From Lachnospiraceae bacterium (GTDB taxonomy: Bacteria > Bacillota > Clostridia > Lachnospirales > Lachnospiraceae), in assembly GCA_009777715.1 (NCBI GenBank), contig WRLH01000012.1:1-64000 (forward strand): 64,000 nt of DNA, given 5' to 3'. The notes under the pieces were generated by a model. That model was not told the DNA's origin. It made no database searches and saw nothing but the letters and a program-made list of their open reading frames with translations. Within the stretch, counting starts at the first letter, position 1; each line of letters begins with the position of its first letter. The position numbers were made by a program, and so were the translations under genes. Below, in pieces: positions 25,916 through 35,677 of the stretch.

Positions 25916-27430
25916 ATGAGCAATGAGTTAAGTGGATTAAGTGAAAGTGCAAATTTCGAAGCCTCGTTTAATGATATTACCAAATTAATTACGATGAACG
26001 CAATTGAAAGTCCCAATGATATTGCGGTGATTTTTGCTCATCAGAAAATCACATATCTAGAGTTTGAGAATTTATCAAACAAAATAGCAAAGCAATTGTA
26101 TTTTAACGGAATAAAAAAAGGTGATTCGGTAGGAATACTACTGGAGCGTTCGGTTGAAATGCTTGCCAGTATGGTAGCAATTTTAAAGTGCGGCGCTGCT
26201 TATGTACCACTTGAGCTTGGGTATCCGGCTAACCGGATTGACTATATAATGAAAGATAGTAATGCCCATGTTTTGATAATTAGCAATATGACAAAAGAAA
26301 AATATCAATTTAACGGTAAAGTAATGAATGTTGAGGATTTTAATGAAAACCAGAATGAAGAAACGAAAATAGAGGTCGAGATAGAACCCAACGATATCGC
26401 TTATATACTATATACATCAGGAACAACAGGAGAGCCTAAGGGGGTAATGATTGAACATAAATCAATTATAAACCTAAGGAATGCAATGCCATTAATAGTT
26501 GACTTTCAAAAAGGAGATAAAATCTTTTCAATGACAAGACACGTTTTTGATGTCTTTTTGGCGGAATCAATCCTTTCGTTATCATATGGGCTGAAAATTA
26601 TTTTGGCTAGTGATAAAGAATTATATAATCCTAGGCTATTAAGTAAAATAATTATTAAGAGTGAAATCGATATTATACAGATGACTCCATCTACAGTCCA
26701 ATTTCTGCTAAATGGAGATAAAGAATTGAAGTGTTTTAAAGAAATAAAACAAATAATTCTGGCGGGTGAAGTATTAACCGTAAATTTAAGGGATGTGATA
26801 AAAAAATGCTCAGATGCCCAGATATATAATTTTTATGGACCAACTGAAGCAACGGTTTATGTGACGGGAGGCAAAGTCACGGATAAGGAAATAATCGATA
26901 TTGGAAAGCCGCTCATCAATTATGATATATACATTTTTAACGAAAGGGACGAGTTAGATATAGAAGGAGAATTATATATAGGAGGAGTTGGGGTTGCGAG
27001 AGGTTATTTAAATAAAGAAATGCAAAACAAAGAAAAATTTGTGACAAAGAAAATTACGGGTAACACAAAGCTATATAAAACAGGAGATCTGGTAAGAAAA
27101 TTGCCAGATGGGAATCTTATTTATATTAAAAGATTAGATTTCCAAGTTAAACTTCGGGGCCATCGGATAGAATTAGGTGAAATTGAAAAAAGTATGACAA
27201 ATTACGGAGCTATAAGGCAAGCTGCGGCAATATTAAAAGAAGGGAAAAATAAAATGAGTTACATATGTGCCTATTATACAAAATATATGGATTTTGATGT
27301 TCATGATCTTCGTAATTATATGAAGAGTAATTTGCCAGATTATATGATTCCTACCGAATTTATTGGAATGGAAGAATTACCGCGAAACAATGCTGGCAAA
27401 ATAGATAGGGAAGCACTGGCTCAAATATAA
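25916..27430 (+). CDS. Free-standing NRPS adenylation protein
   Basis: A 504-aa A domain ending just after A10 (N-N-A-G-K-I-D-R), with no carrier domain. Motifs: A3 Y-T-S-G-T-T-G-E-P-K-G, A4 H-V-F-D-V-F-L-A-E, A5 N-F-Y-G-P-T-E-A, A7 Y-K-T-G-D, A8 R-G-H-R-I-E-L-G-E-I-E. Pocket residues aligned by hand to PheA read D-V-A-Q-I-A-F-V-Y; the leading Asp suggests an alpha-amino acid, otherwise no match I know. It probably loads the free carrier at 27480, which follows it, or the one at 20779. Confidence 0.93.
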   Translation: MSNELSGLSESANFEASFNDITKLITMNAIESPNDIAVIFAHQKITYLEFENLSNKIAKQLYFNGIKKGDSVGILLERSVEMLASMVAILKCGAAYVPLELGYPANRIDYIMKDSNAHVLIISNMTKEKYQFNGKVMNVEDFNENQNEETKIEVEIEPNDIAYILYTSGTTGEPKGVMIEHKSIINLRNAMPLIVDFQKGDKIFSMTRHVFDVFLAESILSLSYGLKIILASDKELYNPRLLSKIIIKSEIDIIQMTPSTVQFLLNGDKELKCFKEIKQIILAGEVLTVNLRDVIKKCSDAQIYNFYGPTEATVYVTGGKVTDKEIIDIGKPLINYDIYIFNERDELDIEGELYIGGVGVARGYLNKEMQNKEKFVTKKITGNTKLYKTGDLVRKLPDGNLIYIKRLDFQVKLRGHRIELGEIEKSMTNYGAIRQAAAILKEGKNKMSYICAYYTKYMDFDVHDLRNYMKSNLPDYMIPTEFIGMEELPRNNAGKIDREALAQI

Positions 27431-27479
27431 TTAAAAATTTATAAGCCAAAGGAAGACGAAAGGTAAGGAAGAAAATTAA

Positions 27480-27722
27480 ATGGACATTAAAAGTAAAGTT
27501 ATCGAACTAATTGAGGAAGTTTCGGAAATCAAAAACATAAAACCAATGATAGAAAGAAGTGAATTATTGGAGGACTTAGGGATAAACTCCATGGTCTTTA
27601 TTTCACTTGTAGTTGAAGTTGAAAATGAGTTTGGAGTCGAATTTGATGATGATAACTTAGATTACAGGGATTTTGATACAGTCACTAGTATTTGTGATTA
27701 CATAAATACATTGTTATTATGA
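27480..27722 (+). CDS. Free-standing acyl/peptidyl carrier protein 2
   Basis: An 80-aa acidic carrier protein with the phosphopantetheine Ser at S37 in D-L-G-I-N-S-M-V-F, closer to ACP than PCP style. It follows a free adenylation protein and precedes the two-domain protein at 27734, which suggests that these three form a loading and transfer unit. GGAAG lies ahead of the ATG. Confidence 0.92.
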   Translation: MDIKSKVIELIEEVSEIKNIKPMIERSELLEDLGINSMVFISLVVEVENEFGVEFDDDNLDYRDFDTVTSICDYINTLLL

Positions 27723-27733
27723 GGTAGATTATT

Positions 27734-29266
27734 ATGAAAAAATTACTGGTTAATGCAGAACCATATATTAGGACATATACCCAATATGCATATCCTGATA
27801 TGGTTATGAATAATGAGATAACAAATGGAGATTTAATGGTTAAGGCTGTCATTTCTGATGTATTTGATGAAAGATGGGAAAAAGATGCTCATGAAGCAAT
27901 CATTGAACTTGATGAACGTTTATTAACAGTATATGAGAATCATAAAACCGCAAATAGAAATAAACACATTTATAGAAAGCTTGAGCCAAATGACGAGATG
28001 ATAGTTAGGATTGACTACCAACAGTTCACTAACGTTTATGATTCGGTAGGATTATTTGTTGATAAGTCGATTCACAATTTAGAAAATCATAGCAAAATGT
28101 CAGCAGTTATCGGTAATTTTTGTACGAACTACTTAATGTCTTTTTTTGATGGAATCTACACACATATAAGTGGGGTGGGAGATGAAAAAGAATATCCCAT
28201 ATGGTTGAAAATTAAAAATAATGGAGATAATATTGAAGCATTTTACGCTTTAAATAAAAACGAATGGATTAGTGCTGGTAAAAAAGAAATAGATTTCATA
28301 TATGATGATAACGAATATATTATCGGTCTGTTTATTTCCATGAAAGACAGGCAGTATTACAAATGGTTATTTAATAATTACATACATATATGTTTAGATG
28401 TAAAAGATGCAAGCCCGATGAGATTTTGCAAATTAATGAAGAGGGATTCAAAGAACTATTCAATACACCCACTAATTAAGTTTTCTAGTGATAATTATCG
28501 GGTTCTTGGTGAATATGGCATCGATTTATGGAAGTTCATTAAAAGCAACATAAATTGCAAAAGATATGTTGAAGTGTACTTAAATGAAAAATTTGTACCA
28601 GGATTAGAAGCATATAAAAAATATGATCGAAATCATGAGAGCCTTGTGTATGGATATGATGACGAAATGGAAAAAATTCACATTTCATCAATTTATCAAG
28701 GCAAACCGATATTTATAAGTATTAGCAAGGATAAATTTGAAAAAGCATATTTAATGGCGGGTGCTCGTAGAATAAGCATTTACGAGTTATACCCAAATGA
28801 TACCCCATATGAATTTGATATAAGAGGCATTGTTAAGCAGTTGAATGATTATTTGAGTGGCGTAAATCCTACTACTTATAATAATCATTTTATAACTCAA
28901 GAAAAAGAGATATTTGGGATCGATTGCTATAATGAAATACTAAGAAATGAAAATACCAAAAATATATTTTTAAGTGACATACGCATATCATTTCTTTTGA
29001 CAGAACATAAAAAATGCATGAAAGACAGAATAGACTACTTGATATATAAAGAATACTTAAGTAGAGAAGAATGCAGTACAATTATTGAGCTGATTAATAT
29101 TGCTTACAAAAAATCAAAGAAAATTTTAAACATGATCTTAAAACTTCAAAAATCAAAAGATGATTCGATTGCTGAACGCATATGGGACACGCTTAAAGAT
29201 GTCAGAGAATATGAAATTGCTTGTTATGGTCAGTTGATTAGTTTGTTGGAAAAAAATGTTGAATAA
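27734..29266 (+). CDS. Two-domain protein: ConA-like sandwich plus BtrH/C39-like half
   Basis: A 510-aa cytosolic-looking protein. Residues about 1-215 resemble a DUF1349/laminin-G-like beta sandwich (S-V-G-L-F-V-D-K-S, P-I-W-L-K-I-K-N-N-G-D, Y-Y-K-W-L-F-N-N-Y-I). From about 235 the sequence has blocks that recall C39/BtrH-like proteins of natural-product clusters (H-E-S-L-V-Y-G-Y-D-D-E, I-S-K-D-K-F-E-K-A-Y, I-S-I-Y-E-L-Y, Y-E-F-D-I-R-G-I). Which residue would serve as catalytic Cys is not obvious. With the gene at 24854 it could share an acyl-transfer job. This assignment rests on recalled motifs only; it may be non-enzymatic. Confidence 0.55.
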   Translation: MKKLLVNAEPYIRTYTQYAYPDMVMNNEITNGDLMVKAVISDVFDERWEKDAHEAIIELDERLLTVYENHKTANRNKHIYRKLEPNDEMIVRIDYQQFTNVYDSVGLFVDKSIHNLENHSKMSAVIGNFCTNYLMSFFDGIYTHISGVGDEKEYPIWLKIKNNGDNIEAFYALNKNEWISAGKKEIDFIYDDNEYIIGLFISMKDRQYYKWLFNNYIHICLDVKDASPMRFCKLMKRDSKNYSIHPLIKFSSDNYRVLGEYGIDLWKFIKSNINCKRYVEVYLNEKFVPGLEAYKKYDRNHESLVYGYDDEMEKIHISSIYQGKPIFISISKDKFEKAYLMAGARRISIYELYPNDTPYEFDIRGIVKQLNDYLSGVNPTTYNNHFITQEKEIFGIDCYNEILRNENTKNIFLSDIRISFLLTEHKKCMKDRIDYLIYKEYLSREECSTIIELINIAYKKSKKILNMILKLQKSKDDSIAERIWDTLKDVREYEIACYGQLISLLEKNVE

Positions 29267-29296
29267 TAACTGAGGAATTATAGAAAGAGTGTTGAT

Positions 29297-30064
29297 ATGC
29301 AAATTGAAAAAATGAATTTTAAAAAAATGTCAGAGATGTTTATGTTTGAGCAAAAAATATCAATAATAGCAGGACCTTGCACGATTGAAAGTCACTATCA
29401 AATGGATAAAGTTGCAGCTACTCTTGTCCGGAATAACATAAAGTTTATTCGCGGAGGAGCTTTTAAACCGAGGACATCGCCATATAGCTTTCAAGGGCTG
29501 GGAATTGAGGGGCTAAAGATACTGTCCGATGTTTGCAAGAAGCACGATTTGATATCTGTATCGGAAATAATAGATCCACGTGATATTGAAATAGGATTAG
29601 AATATATAAATGTAATTCAAGTGGGTTCACGGAATATGCAAAATTACTCTTTACTAAAAGAATTAGGGAAAACTAATCATCCAGTTCTATTGAAAAGAGG
29701 CATGATGTCAACTATTGAAGAGTTTTTGCTTGCAGCAGAATATATTATTAAGGAAGGGAATAAAAAAATAATCATGTGCGAACGTGGAATTAGAACGTTT
29801 GAAACATACACAAGAAATACACTTGATATTTCATGTATAGCAGTTGTAAAGCAGAAAACAAAATTGCCTATCATTGCTGATTTAAGCCATTCGCTTGGCA
29901 GAAAGGATATTATCAAAGCAGTATTTAGATATATGATTAATACTGATGTTGATGGGATAATGCTTGAAGTTCACCCAGAACCGCAATATTCTTTAAGTGA
30001 CAGTAAGCAATCTTTAAGCTGCGATGAATTTACGGAGTTGTTGGAGTCAAATAAATTATATTAA
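29297..30064 (+). CDS. aroF: DAHP synthase, type I-beta, catalytic domain only
   Basis: A 255-aa 3-deoxy-7-phosphoheptulonate synthase: condenses PEP with erythrose-4-phosphate, the entry to the shikimate pathway. Motifs: I-A-G-P-C-T-I-E-S, R-G-G-A-F-K-P-R-T-S-P-Y-S-F-Q-G, V-G-S-R-N-M-Q-N, L-L-K-R-G-M, C-E-R-G-I-R-T-F, A-D-L-S-H-S and E-V-H-P-E-P. There is no ferredoxin-like or chorismate-mutase regulatory domain, so feedback control is probably absent. As the last gene of the cluster it would supply chorismate to the chorismatase at 12716. AGAAAGAG precedes the ATG. Confidence 0.95.
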   Translation: MQIEKMNFKKMSEMFMFEQKISIIAGPCTIESHYQMDKVAATLVRNNIKFIRGGAFKPRTSPYSFQGLGIEGLKILSDVCKKHDLISVSEIIDPRDIEIGLEYINVIQVGSRNMQNYSLLKELGKTNHPVLLKRGMMSTIEEFLLAAEYIIKEGNKKIIMCERGIRTFETYTRNTLDISCIAVVKQKTKLPIIADLSHSLGRKDIIKAVFRYMINTDVDGIMLEVHPEPQYSLSDSKQSLSCDEFTELLESNKLY

Positions 30065-30179
30065 TAGCTTGTCTTCTATTACTTTTCATTGAATTACATA
30101 AAATCATCTCCCGGCTCGAAGTGTCTTTATCTTTCTAAATTAAGTCTATTGGTGTTCATATTTTGCTGAAAAAAATATC

Positions 30180-30208
30180 TAGACAAAAAAGGAAAAAGCA
30201 GGTATAAT
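30180..30208 (+). promoter_or_regulatory. Sigma-A promoter of the ATP synthase operon
   Basis: TAGACA (30180-30185), a 17-base spacer and TATAAT (30203-30208) give an excellent vegetative promoter with transcription starting near 30215. That is on top of the first in-frame ATG (30214), which argues for translation from ATG 30241 instead. It also shows that the operon keeps its own promoter next to the island edge. Confidence 0.75.
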
Positions 30209-30240
30209 CTAAAATGGCGAATAATTATGGGTGGAAACTT

Positions 30241-30468
30241 ATGAAAGCTGACAAGGGTGTATCAGAAGCGATTGCTTTGGCTGGACAGTTTGGTTTTACA
30301 ATCCTGGTCCCGGCATTCTTATGTTTTTGGGTTGGCCAGCGCTTGGATAATTGGCTCGGGACGAATTTTTTTGTCATTATCTTCTTATTTATAGGGGCGC
30401 TTAGCGGGATTGTGAACGTGGTTATTATGGCAAGCAAAATAGGCACGAATAAGAAAAATAAAAACTAA
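30241..30468 (+). CDS. atpZ: AtpZ/AtpI-family small membrane protein
   Basis: A protein of 75 aa with two membrane helices, G-Q-F-G-F-T-I-L-V-P and a G-Q-R-L-D-N-W-L-G loop, like AtpZ-type proteins that open Clostridia ATP synthase operons and are linked to Mg/Ca transport or assembly. The frame extends back to ATG 30214, but the operon promoter would start transcription there; GGGTGG ahead of ATG 30241 makes that the better start. Confidence 0.8.
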   Translation: MKADKGVSEAIALAGQFGFTILVPAFLCFWVGQRLDNWLGTNFFVIIFLFIGALSGIVNVVIMASKIGTNKKNKN

Positions 30469-30478
30469 CAGGTTTAGT

Positions 30479-30985
30479 ATGCCCGATTCAAATATTAATG
30501 ATGAGTTAGAAAACGATGAAGACCAAGATAATATAGATGACGATGACGGTATAATAATCGTCCCGGTCATACCCGAAGAACCGGTAGTTTTTTTCGGGAC
30601 AGAAATAAATGCCGTCCTATTTGAAATGATAATGGGAATTATCATATATGGATTGGCCTGTCAGGTGATAATTATCTGGTTCGTTAGTGAAAAGCTTGAT
30701 TTTAGTATGGGTTTATGGGCAGGAATCCTTATTGCAATTGGTTATTCCGCTCACCTGTGGTGGTCAATTGGAAGATACTTATACATGGGGACTTATGCGG
30801 CTGGGCTTTCCAGAAAACATATGTTATTTAGATATTTGATTGTCACGGTTATGCTGGTTTGGGCGGCAGTTGCTGGCTTGACCCAGTTCCTGGCAGCAGT
30901 ATTAGGAATATTTGGCATTAAGGCTGGAGCTTTTATGCAACCATTGCTTAGGAAAATCTTAAAGAGAGGTAATTTGGATGGGTAA
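30479..30985 (+). CDS. atpI: ATP synthase subunit I-like protein
   Basis: A 168-aa protein with an extremely acidic N-terminus (about 25 of the first residues, with an I-D-D-D-D-G block) and four membrane helices. Position between the AtpZ-like gene and atpB, and the helix pattern, match AtpI, which assists assembly of the c-ring. Sequence identity of AtpI proteins is low, so the call rests on context. Its end overlaps atpB by 8 bases. Confidence 0.78.
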   Translation: MPDSNINDELENDEDQDNIDDDDGIIIVPVIPEEPVVFFGTEINAVLFEMIMGIIIYGLACQVIIIWFVSEKLDFSMGLWAGILIAIGYSAHLWWSIGRYLYMGTYAAGLSRKHMLFRYLIVTVMLVWAAVAGLTQFLAAVLGIFGIKAGAFMQPLLRKILKRGNLDG

Positions 30986-31697
30986 TACCTTTTTATTGTC
31001 AAGCGGGACAGAAATTGACTTTATGATCCATGGGATTTTCTCATATAAAGTCTTTGATCAAACGGTCTGGATTACGACTACTCACGTATGTTTGGTTATC
31101 GTTTTGCTGATGATGATTACCTTTTGCCTTTTTGCACGCCGGGCAATGAAAAAAGCAACAGAAGTACCCAGCGGATTTCAAAATGTTCTTGAGCTTATCG
31201 TTGAAAGCCTTGATGGAATTGTGAATGGCACGATGGATAGATTTGCCCCAAGTTTTAGGAACTATATCGGCACGGTGTTTATCTTTATTTGGCTTTGCAA
31301 TACTTCGGGCTTGTTTGGGCTTCGGCCGCCAACCGCTGATTTTGCCACGACCTTTGGCTTGGCAATGATTACATTTTTATTAGTTAATGTCAGCGAATTT
31401 AAGTACCACAAAATAAAAGGATATGTCAAGCATCTTTTTGAGCCAATGCCTTTCTTTCTCCCGCTCAATTTAATCGGCAAAATTTCTTACCCGATTTCAT
31501 TATCATTACGTTTATTTGCAAATAACTTGTCGGGAGTCATCATGCTTTCGATGGTTTATGTTTTGCTTAAGTCATTTGCTTATGTTTGGCCATCATTCCT
31601 TCATGCTTTCTTTGACTTTTTTGTCGGTACGTTGCAGACCTATGTTTTCTGTGTCTTATCGATGACATATATCAAGAACGCCTGTGTAGGAGAGTAG
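30978..31697 (+). CDS. atpB: ATP synthase Fo subunit a
   Basis: A 239-aa membrane subunit forming the ion half-channels beside the c-ring. The essential Arg lies in L-S-L-R-L-F-A-N-N-L-S-G, and the F-V-G-T-L-Q-T-Y-V-F C-terminal helix is intact. GAGGT precedes the ATG, within the end of atpI. Confidence 0.96.
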   Translation: MGNTFLLSSGTEIDFMIHGIFSYKVFDQTVWITTTHVCLVIVLLMMITFCLFARRAMKKATEVPSGFQNVLELIVESLDGIVNGTMDRFAPSFRNYIGTVFIFIWLCNTSGLFGLRPPTADFATTFGLAMITFLLVNVSEFKYHKIKGYVKHLFEPMPFFLPLNLIGKISYPISLSLRLFANNLSGVIMLSMVYVLLKSFAYVWPSFLHAFFDFFVGTLQTYVFCVLSMTYIKNACVGE

Positions 31698-31756
31698 ATA
31701 ATAACGGAAGTAATTAAATTAAATATAAATATTGCGTAAGCAAAGGAGGAAATACA

Positions 31757-32008
31757 ATGGAATATAATCAATTTTTTGTATTAGGAATGTCAGCATTAGG
31801 TGCCGGTATCGCGTGTATTGCGAACCTTGGCCCAGGTCTTGGCCAAGGCCAGGCAGCTGCTCAAGCAGCACAGGCAGTCGGCCGCAATCCCGGTGCCGTT
31901 GGTGATATCAGGACTACCATGCTGGTAGGCCAGGCTTTTGCCGAGACTTCCAGTCTTTATGGCTTAGTAGTTGCGATTATCCTTTTAATTGTCCAGCCTT
32001 TTTCATAA
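31757..32008 (+). CDS. atpE: ATP synthase Fo subunit c, sodium-type signature
   Basis: An 83-aa hairpin of two helices that makes up the rotor ring. The ion carboxylate is E63. Aligned with the Ilyobacter tartaricus c subunit, Q30, E63, T64 and Y68 match its Na-binding Q32, E65, S66 and Y70. This signature is known from sodium-translocating enzymes, so coupling by Na is predicted. AAAGGAGG lies ahead of the ATG, fitting the high expression this subunit needs. Confidence 0.95.
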   Translation: MEYNQFFVLGMSALGAGIACIANLGPGLGQGQAAAQAAQAVGRNPGAVGDIRTTMLVGQAFAETSSLYGLVVAIILLIVQPFS

Positions 32009-32062
32009 GGCAGAGAAAAATAGTAAAGCCCAAGGTTTTACTATTGCGAAAGGAGGCCTACT

Positions 32063-32635
32063 TTGGGAAGTGTTTTACTAAGCAAGGCAGTACTGCTTAC
32101 TAATGAAATAGGAGCAATGGAACCGAGGATATTCGGCTTGGATTTCCAGTTGTTAGCTGATGCCGTTTTAGCAATCATTTCTGTTTTTGTCCTTTTTTTC
32201 CTGGCATCTTATTTGCTGTTTAACCCGGTCAGGAAAATGCTTGATAATCGCCGCGATAAAATAAAGGGCGAGCTTGAAAATGCAGCAGCTGATTTGAAAA
32301 GCGCCAATGCACTCAAAAAAGAATACAATAAGAAGCTTAAAAACGTTAATGCTGAAGTTGACGAAATTTTGAGTGCCGCAAGAAAACAAGCATTAGTTAA
32401 TGAAAACCGGATTATCGCTGAGGCCCGTGAGGAAGCTGCGCGGATTATTTCCCGCGCCAAGGTGGAAGCAGAGCTAGAAAAAGAAAAGGCAGCTGATTCC
32501 ATCAAAACAGAAATAATTGACGTGGCGGCATTAATGGCAGGAAAAGCAATTTCCGGGCAGCTTGATATCCAGATTCAAGAGAAGCTGATTAATGATACCT
32601 TAAAGGAAATGGGTAAAAGTACATGGCAAAGCTGA
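32063..32635 (+). CDS. atpF: ATP synthase Fo subunit b
   Basis: A 190-aa peripheral stalk subunit: one N-terminal membrane helix (about 25-55) followed by a long charged helix (R-K-M-L-D-N-R-R-D-K-I onward). Translation starts at TTG 32063, well spaced from a perfect AGGAGG at 32051-32056. It overlaps atpH by 13 bases. Confidence 0.95.
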   Translation: MGSVLLSKAVLLTNEIGAMEPRIFGLDFQLLADAVLAIISVFVLFFLASYLLFNPVRKMLDNRRDKIKGELENAAADLKSANALKKEYNKKLKNVNAEVDEILSAARKQALVNENRIIAEAREEAARIISRAKVEAELEKEKAADSIKTEIIDVAALMAGKAISGQLDIQIQEKLINDTLKEMGKSTWQS

Positions 32636-33159
32636 TTGCAAAGACATATGGCGGCGCGTTATTTGAGTTAGCCACCGAGCAGGGTAAAGCAAGCGAGCTA
32701 ATGCGCGAGTTTACCTCTGTTTGTGATGTGCTAAAGCTATATCCTGATTTTCACAGCTTGATGAACCATCCCAAAATCCTAAAAGAAGCAAAAATAGAAA
32801 TGCTGGATAATGTTTTTAAAGGCCGTGTTTCTGCTGAAATGACGGGATTTCTTGAACTGCTCATTGTAAAAGACCGTTTCATTGACCTTAATGCTATTTA
32901 TGATGAGTTCACGGCGATGGTTAAGGATTATCTTGGCATTGGGACAGCGTTTGTTACAACCGCTTTCCTGATGAATGAAATCCAAAAATCCCAGGTTAAG
33001 GAGCGGCTGCTTTCGGTAACAGAGTTTAAAGAAATGGAAGTAAATTATGATGTTGATGAAAAAATCATTGGCGGAATGGTTATCAGGATAGGCGACCGGA
33101 TTGTCGATTCAAGCATAGCTACCAATTTGTCCAACTTAAGGAAGCAGCTTTTAAAATGA
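32623..33159 (+). CDS. atpH: ATP synthase F1 subunit delta
   Basis: A 178-aa stalk subunit that joins F1 to the b dimer. N-terminal Y-G-G-A-L-F-E-L-A and C-terminal I-I-G-G-M-V-I-R-I-G-D-R-I-V-D-S-S-I are the family marks. It starts inside the end of atpF, indicating translational coupling. Confidence 0.95.
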   Translation: MAKLIAKTYGGALFELATEQGKASELMREFTSVCDVLKLYPDFHSLMNHPKILKEAKIEMLDNVFKGRVSAEMTGFLELLIVKDRFIDLNAIYDEFTAMVKDYLGIGTAFVTTAFLMNEIQKSQVKERLLSVTEFKEMEVNYDVDEKIIGGMVIRIGDRIVDSSIATNLSNLRKQLLK

Positions 33160-33202
33160 CGTACCTGTTTTACCTTGCTTCCTTGTTACGTAGTTCTTAT
33201 AA

Positions 33203-34738
<1,536 letters not shown>

Positions 34739-34749
34739 AAAGGAAATTT

Positions 34750-35649
34750 ATGGCCTCTATTAGAGATATCAAGCGGCGGCGGCAGTCAATCCAAAGCACC
34801 CAGCAAATCGCCAAGGCAATGAACTTGGTTGCAACAGTCAAATTGCAGCGGGCCAAGCAACACGCCGAGCGGTCAAGGGTTTATTTCCGTAGTATGTATA
34901 TCACCATTTTAGATGTGCTGGAAAAGGCTGGCGATGATTTGGACCATGATTTTTTAAAGCCCCGCCAATCTGAAAAAAAGGCAGTTATTGTCATTACATC
35001 AAACCGAGGCCTTGCCGGGGGTTACAACTCAAATGTCATTAAGCTGGTCACAAAGGGCATTGTGCGTAAGAACAATCTTGATATATATGCGGTCGGCAAA
35101 AAGGGCCGTGATACCCTAAAGCAGCGTTACAATCTCAAAAGCGATTTTTCAGATTGTATCGAAGACCCTGTTTATGCCGATGCGATGAGGATATCAAAAG
35201 AGGTTTTGGACGCATACTTAGCTGGCGAAGTGGGCGAAATTTATCTTGCTTATACAGCTTTTGTGAATACTGTTGTCCATGAACCGACCATGCTTAAGCT
35301 GCTTCCGGTTGACGCAGAAGAACACCGGGAGCGGATTAAAGACAAGGCCAGATCTGATAAAGAGCCAAAGCTTGAAAGAAAGCCTTTGCTTACGCCAATG
35401 ATATTTGAACCGCCAGCCGAAGTAGCTTTAGATTTCCTAATCCCGAAATATATAACCAGCTTGATTTATGGCGGAATGGTTGAGGCAGTTGCAAGTGAAA
35501 ATGGGGCGCGGATGCAGGCAATGGATGCGGCGACCCAAAATGCCGAGGAAATGATTGAGGATTTGTCCTTACTATATAACCGGGCCCGCCAAAGCTCCAT
35601 TACGCAGGAGCTGACGGAGATTATTGCTGGGGCTAACGCGATTTCATAA
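34750..35649 (+). CDS. atpG: ATP synthase F1 subunit gamma
   Basis: A 299-aa central rotor subunit, with N-terminal I-K-R-R-R-Q-S-I-Q-S-T-Q-Q-I-A-K-A-M and C-terminal N-R-A-R-Q-S-S-I-T-Q-E-L-T-E-I helices that make the coiled-coil shaft. Eleven bases after atpA. It is followed by a structured 144-bp element rather than directly by atpD. Confidence 0.97.
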   Translation: MASIRDIKRRRQSIQSTQQIAKAMNLVATVKLQRAKQHAERSRVYFRSMYITILDVLEKAGDDLDHDFLKPRQSEKKAVIVITSNRGLAGGYNSNVIKLVTKGIVRKNNLDIYAVGKKGRDTLKQRYNLKSDFSDCIEDPVYADAMRISKEVLDAYLAGEVGEIYLAYTAFVNTVVHEPTMLKLLPVDAEEHRERIKDKARSDKEPKLERKPLLTPMIFEPPAEVALDFLIPKYITSLIYGGMVEAVASENGARMQAMDAATQNAEEMIEDLSLLYNRARQSSITQELTEIIAGANAIS

Positions 35650-35677
35650 TATAACGCGATATTGTGATATAACGCGA
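35649..35677 (+). repeat. Short direct repeat after atpG
   Basis: ATATAACGCGA occurs at 35649-35659 and again at 35667-35677, immediately before the inverted-repeat element and starting at the atpG stop codon. Confidence 0.65.

Noticed and set aside
5154-30213. Mobile-element ends or an integrase that would explain the island
   Set aside because: No transposase, integrase, attachment-like repeat or tRNA was found at either edge.
30214-30240. Start of the AtpZ-like protein at ATG 30214
   Set aside because: A strong promoter would begin transcription at that codon, leaving no ribosome site; ATG 30241 has one.
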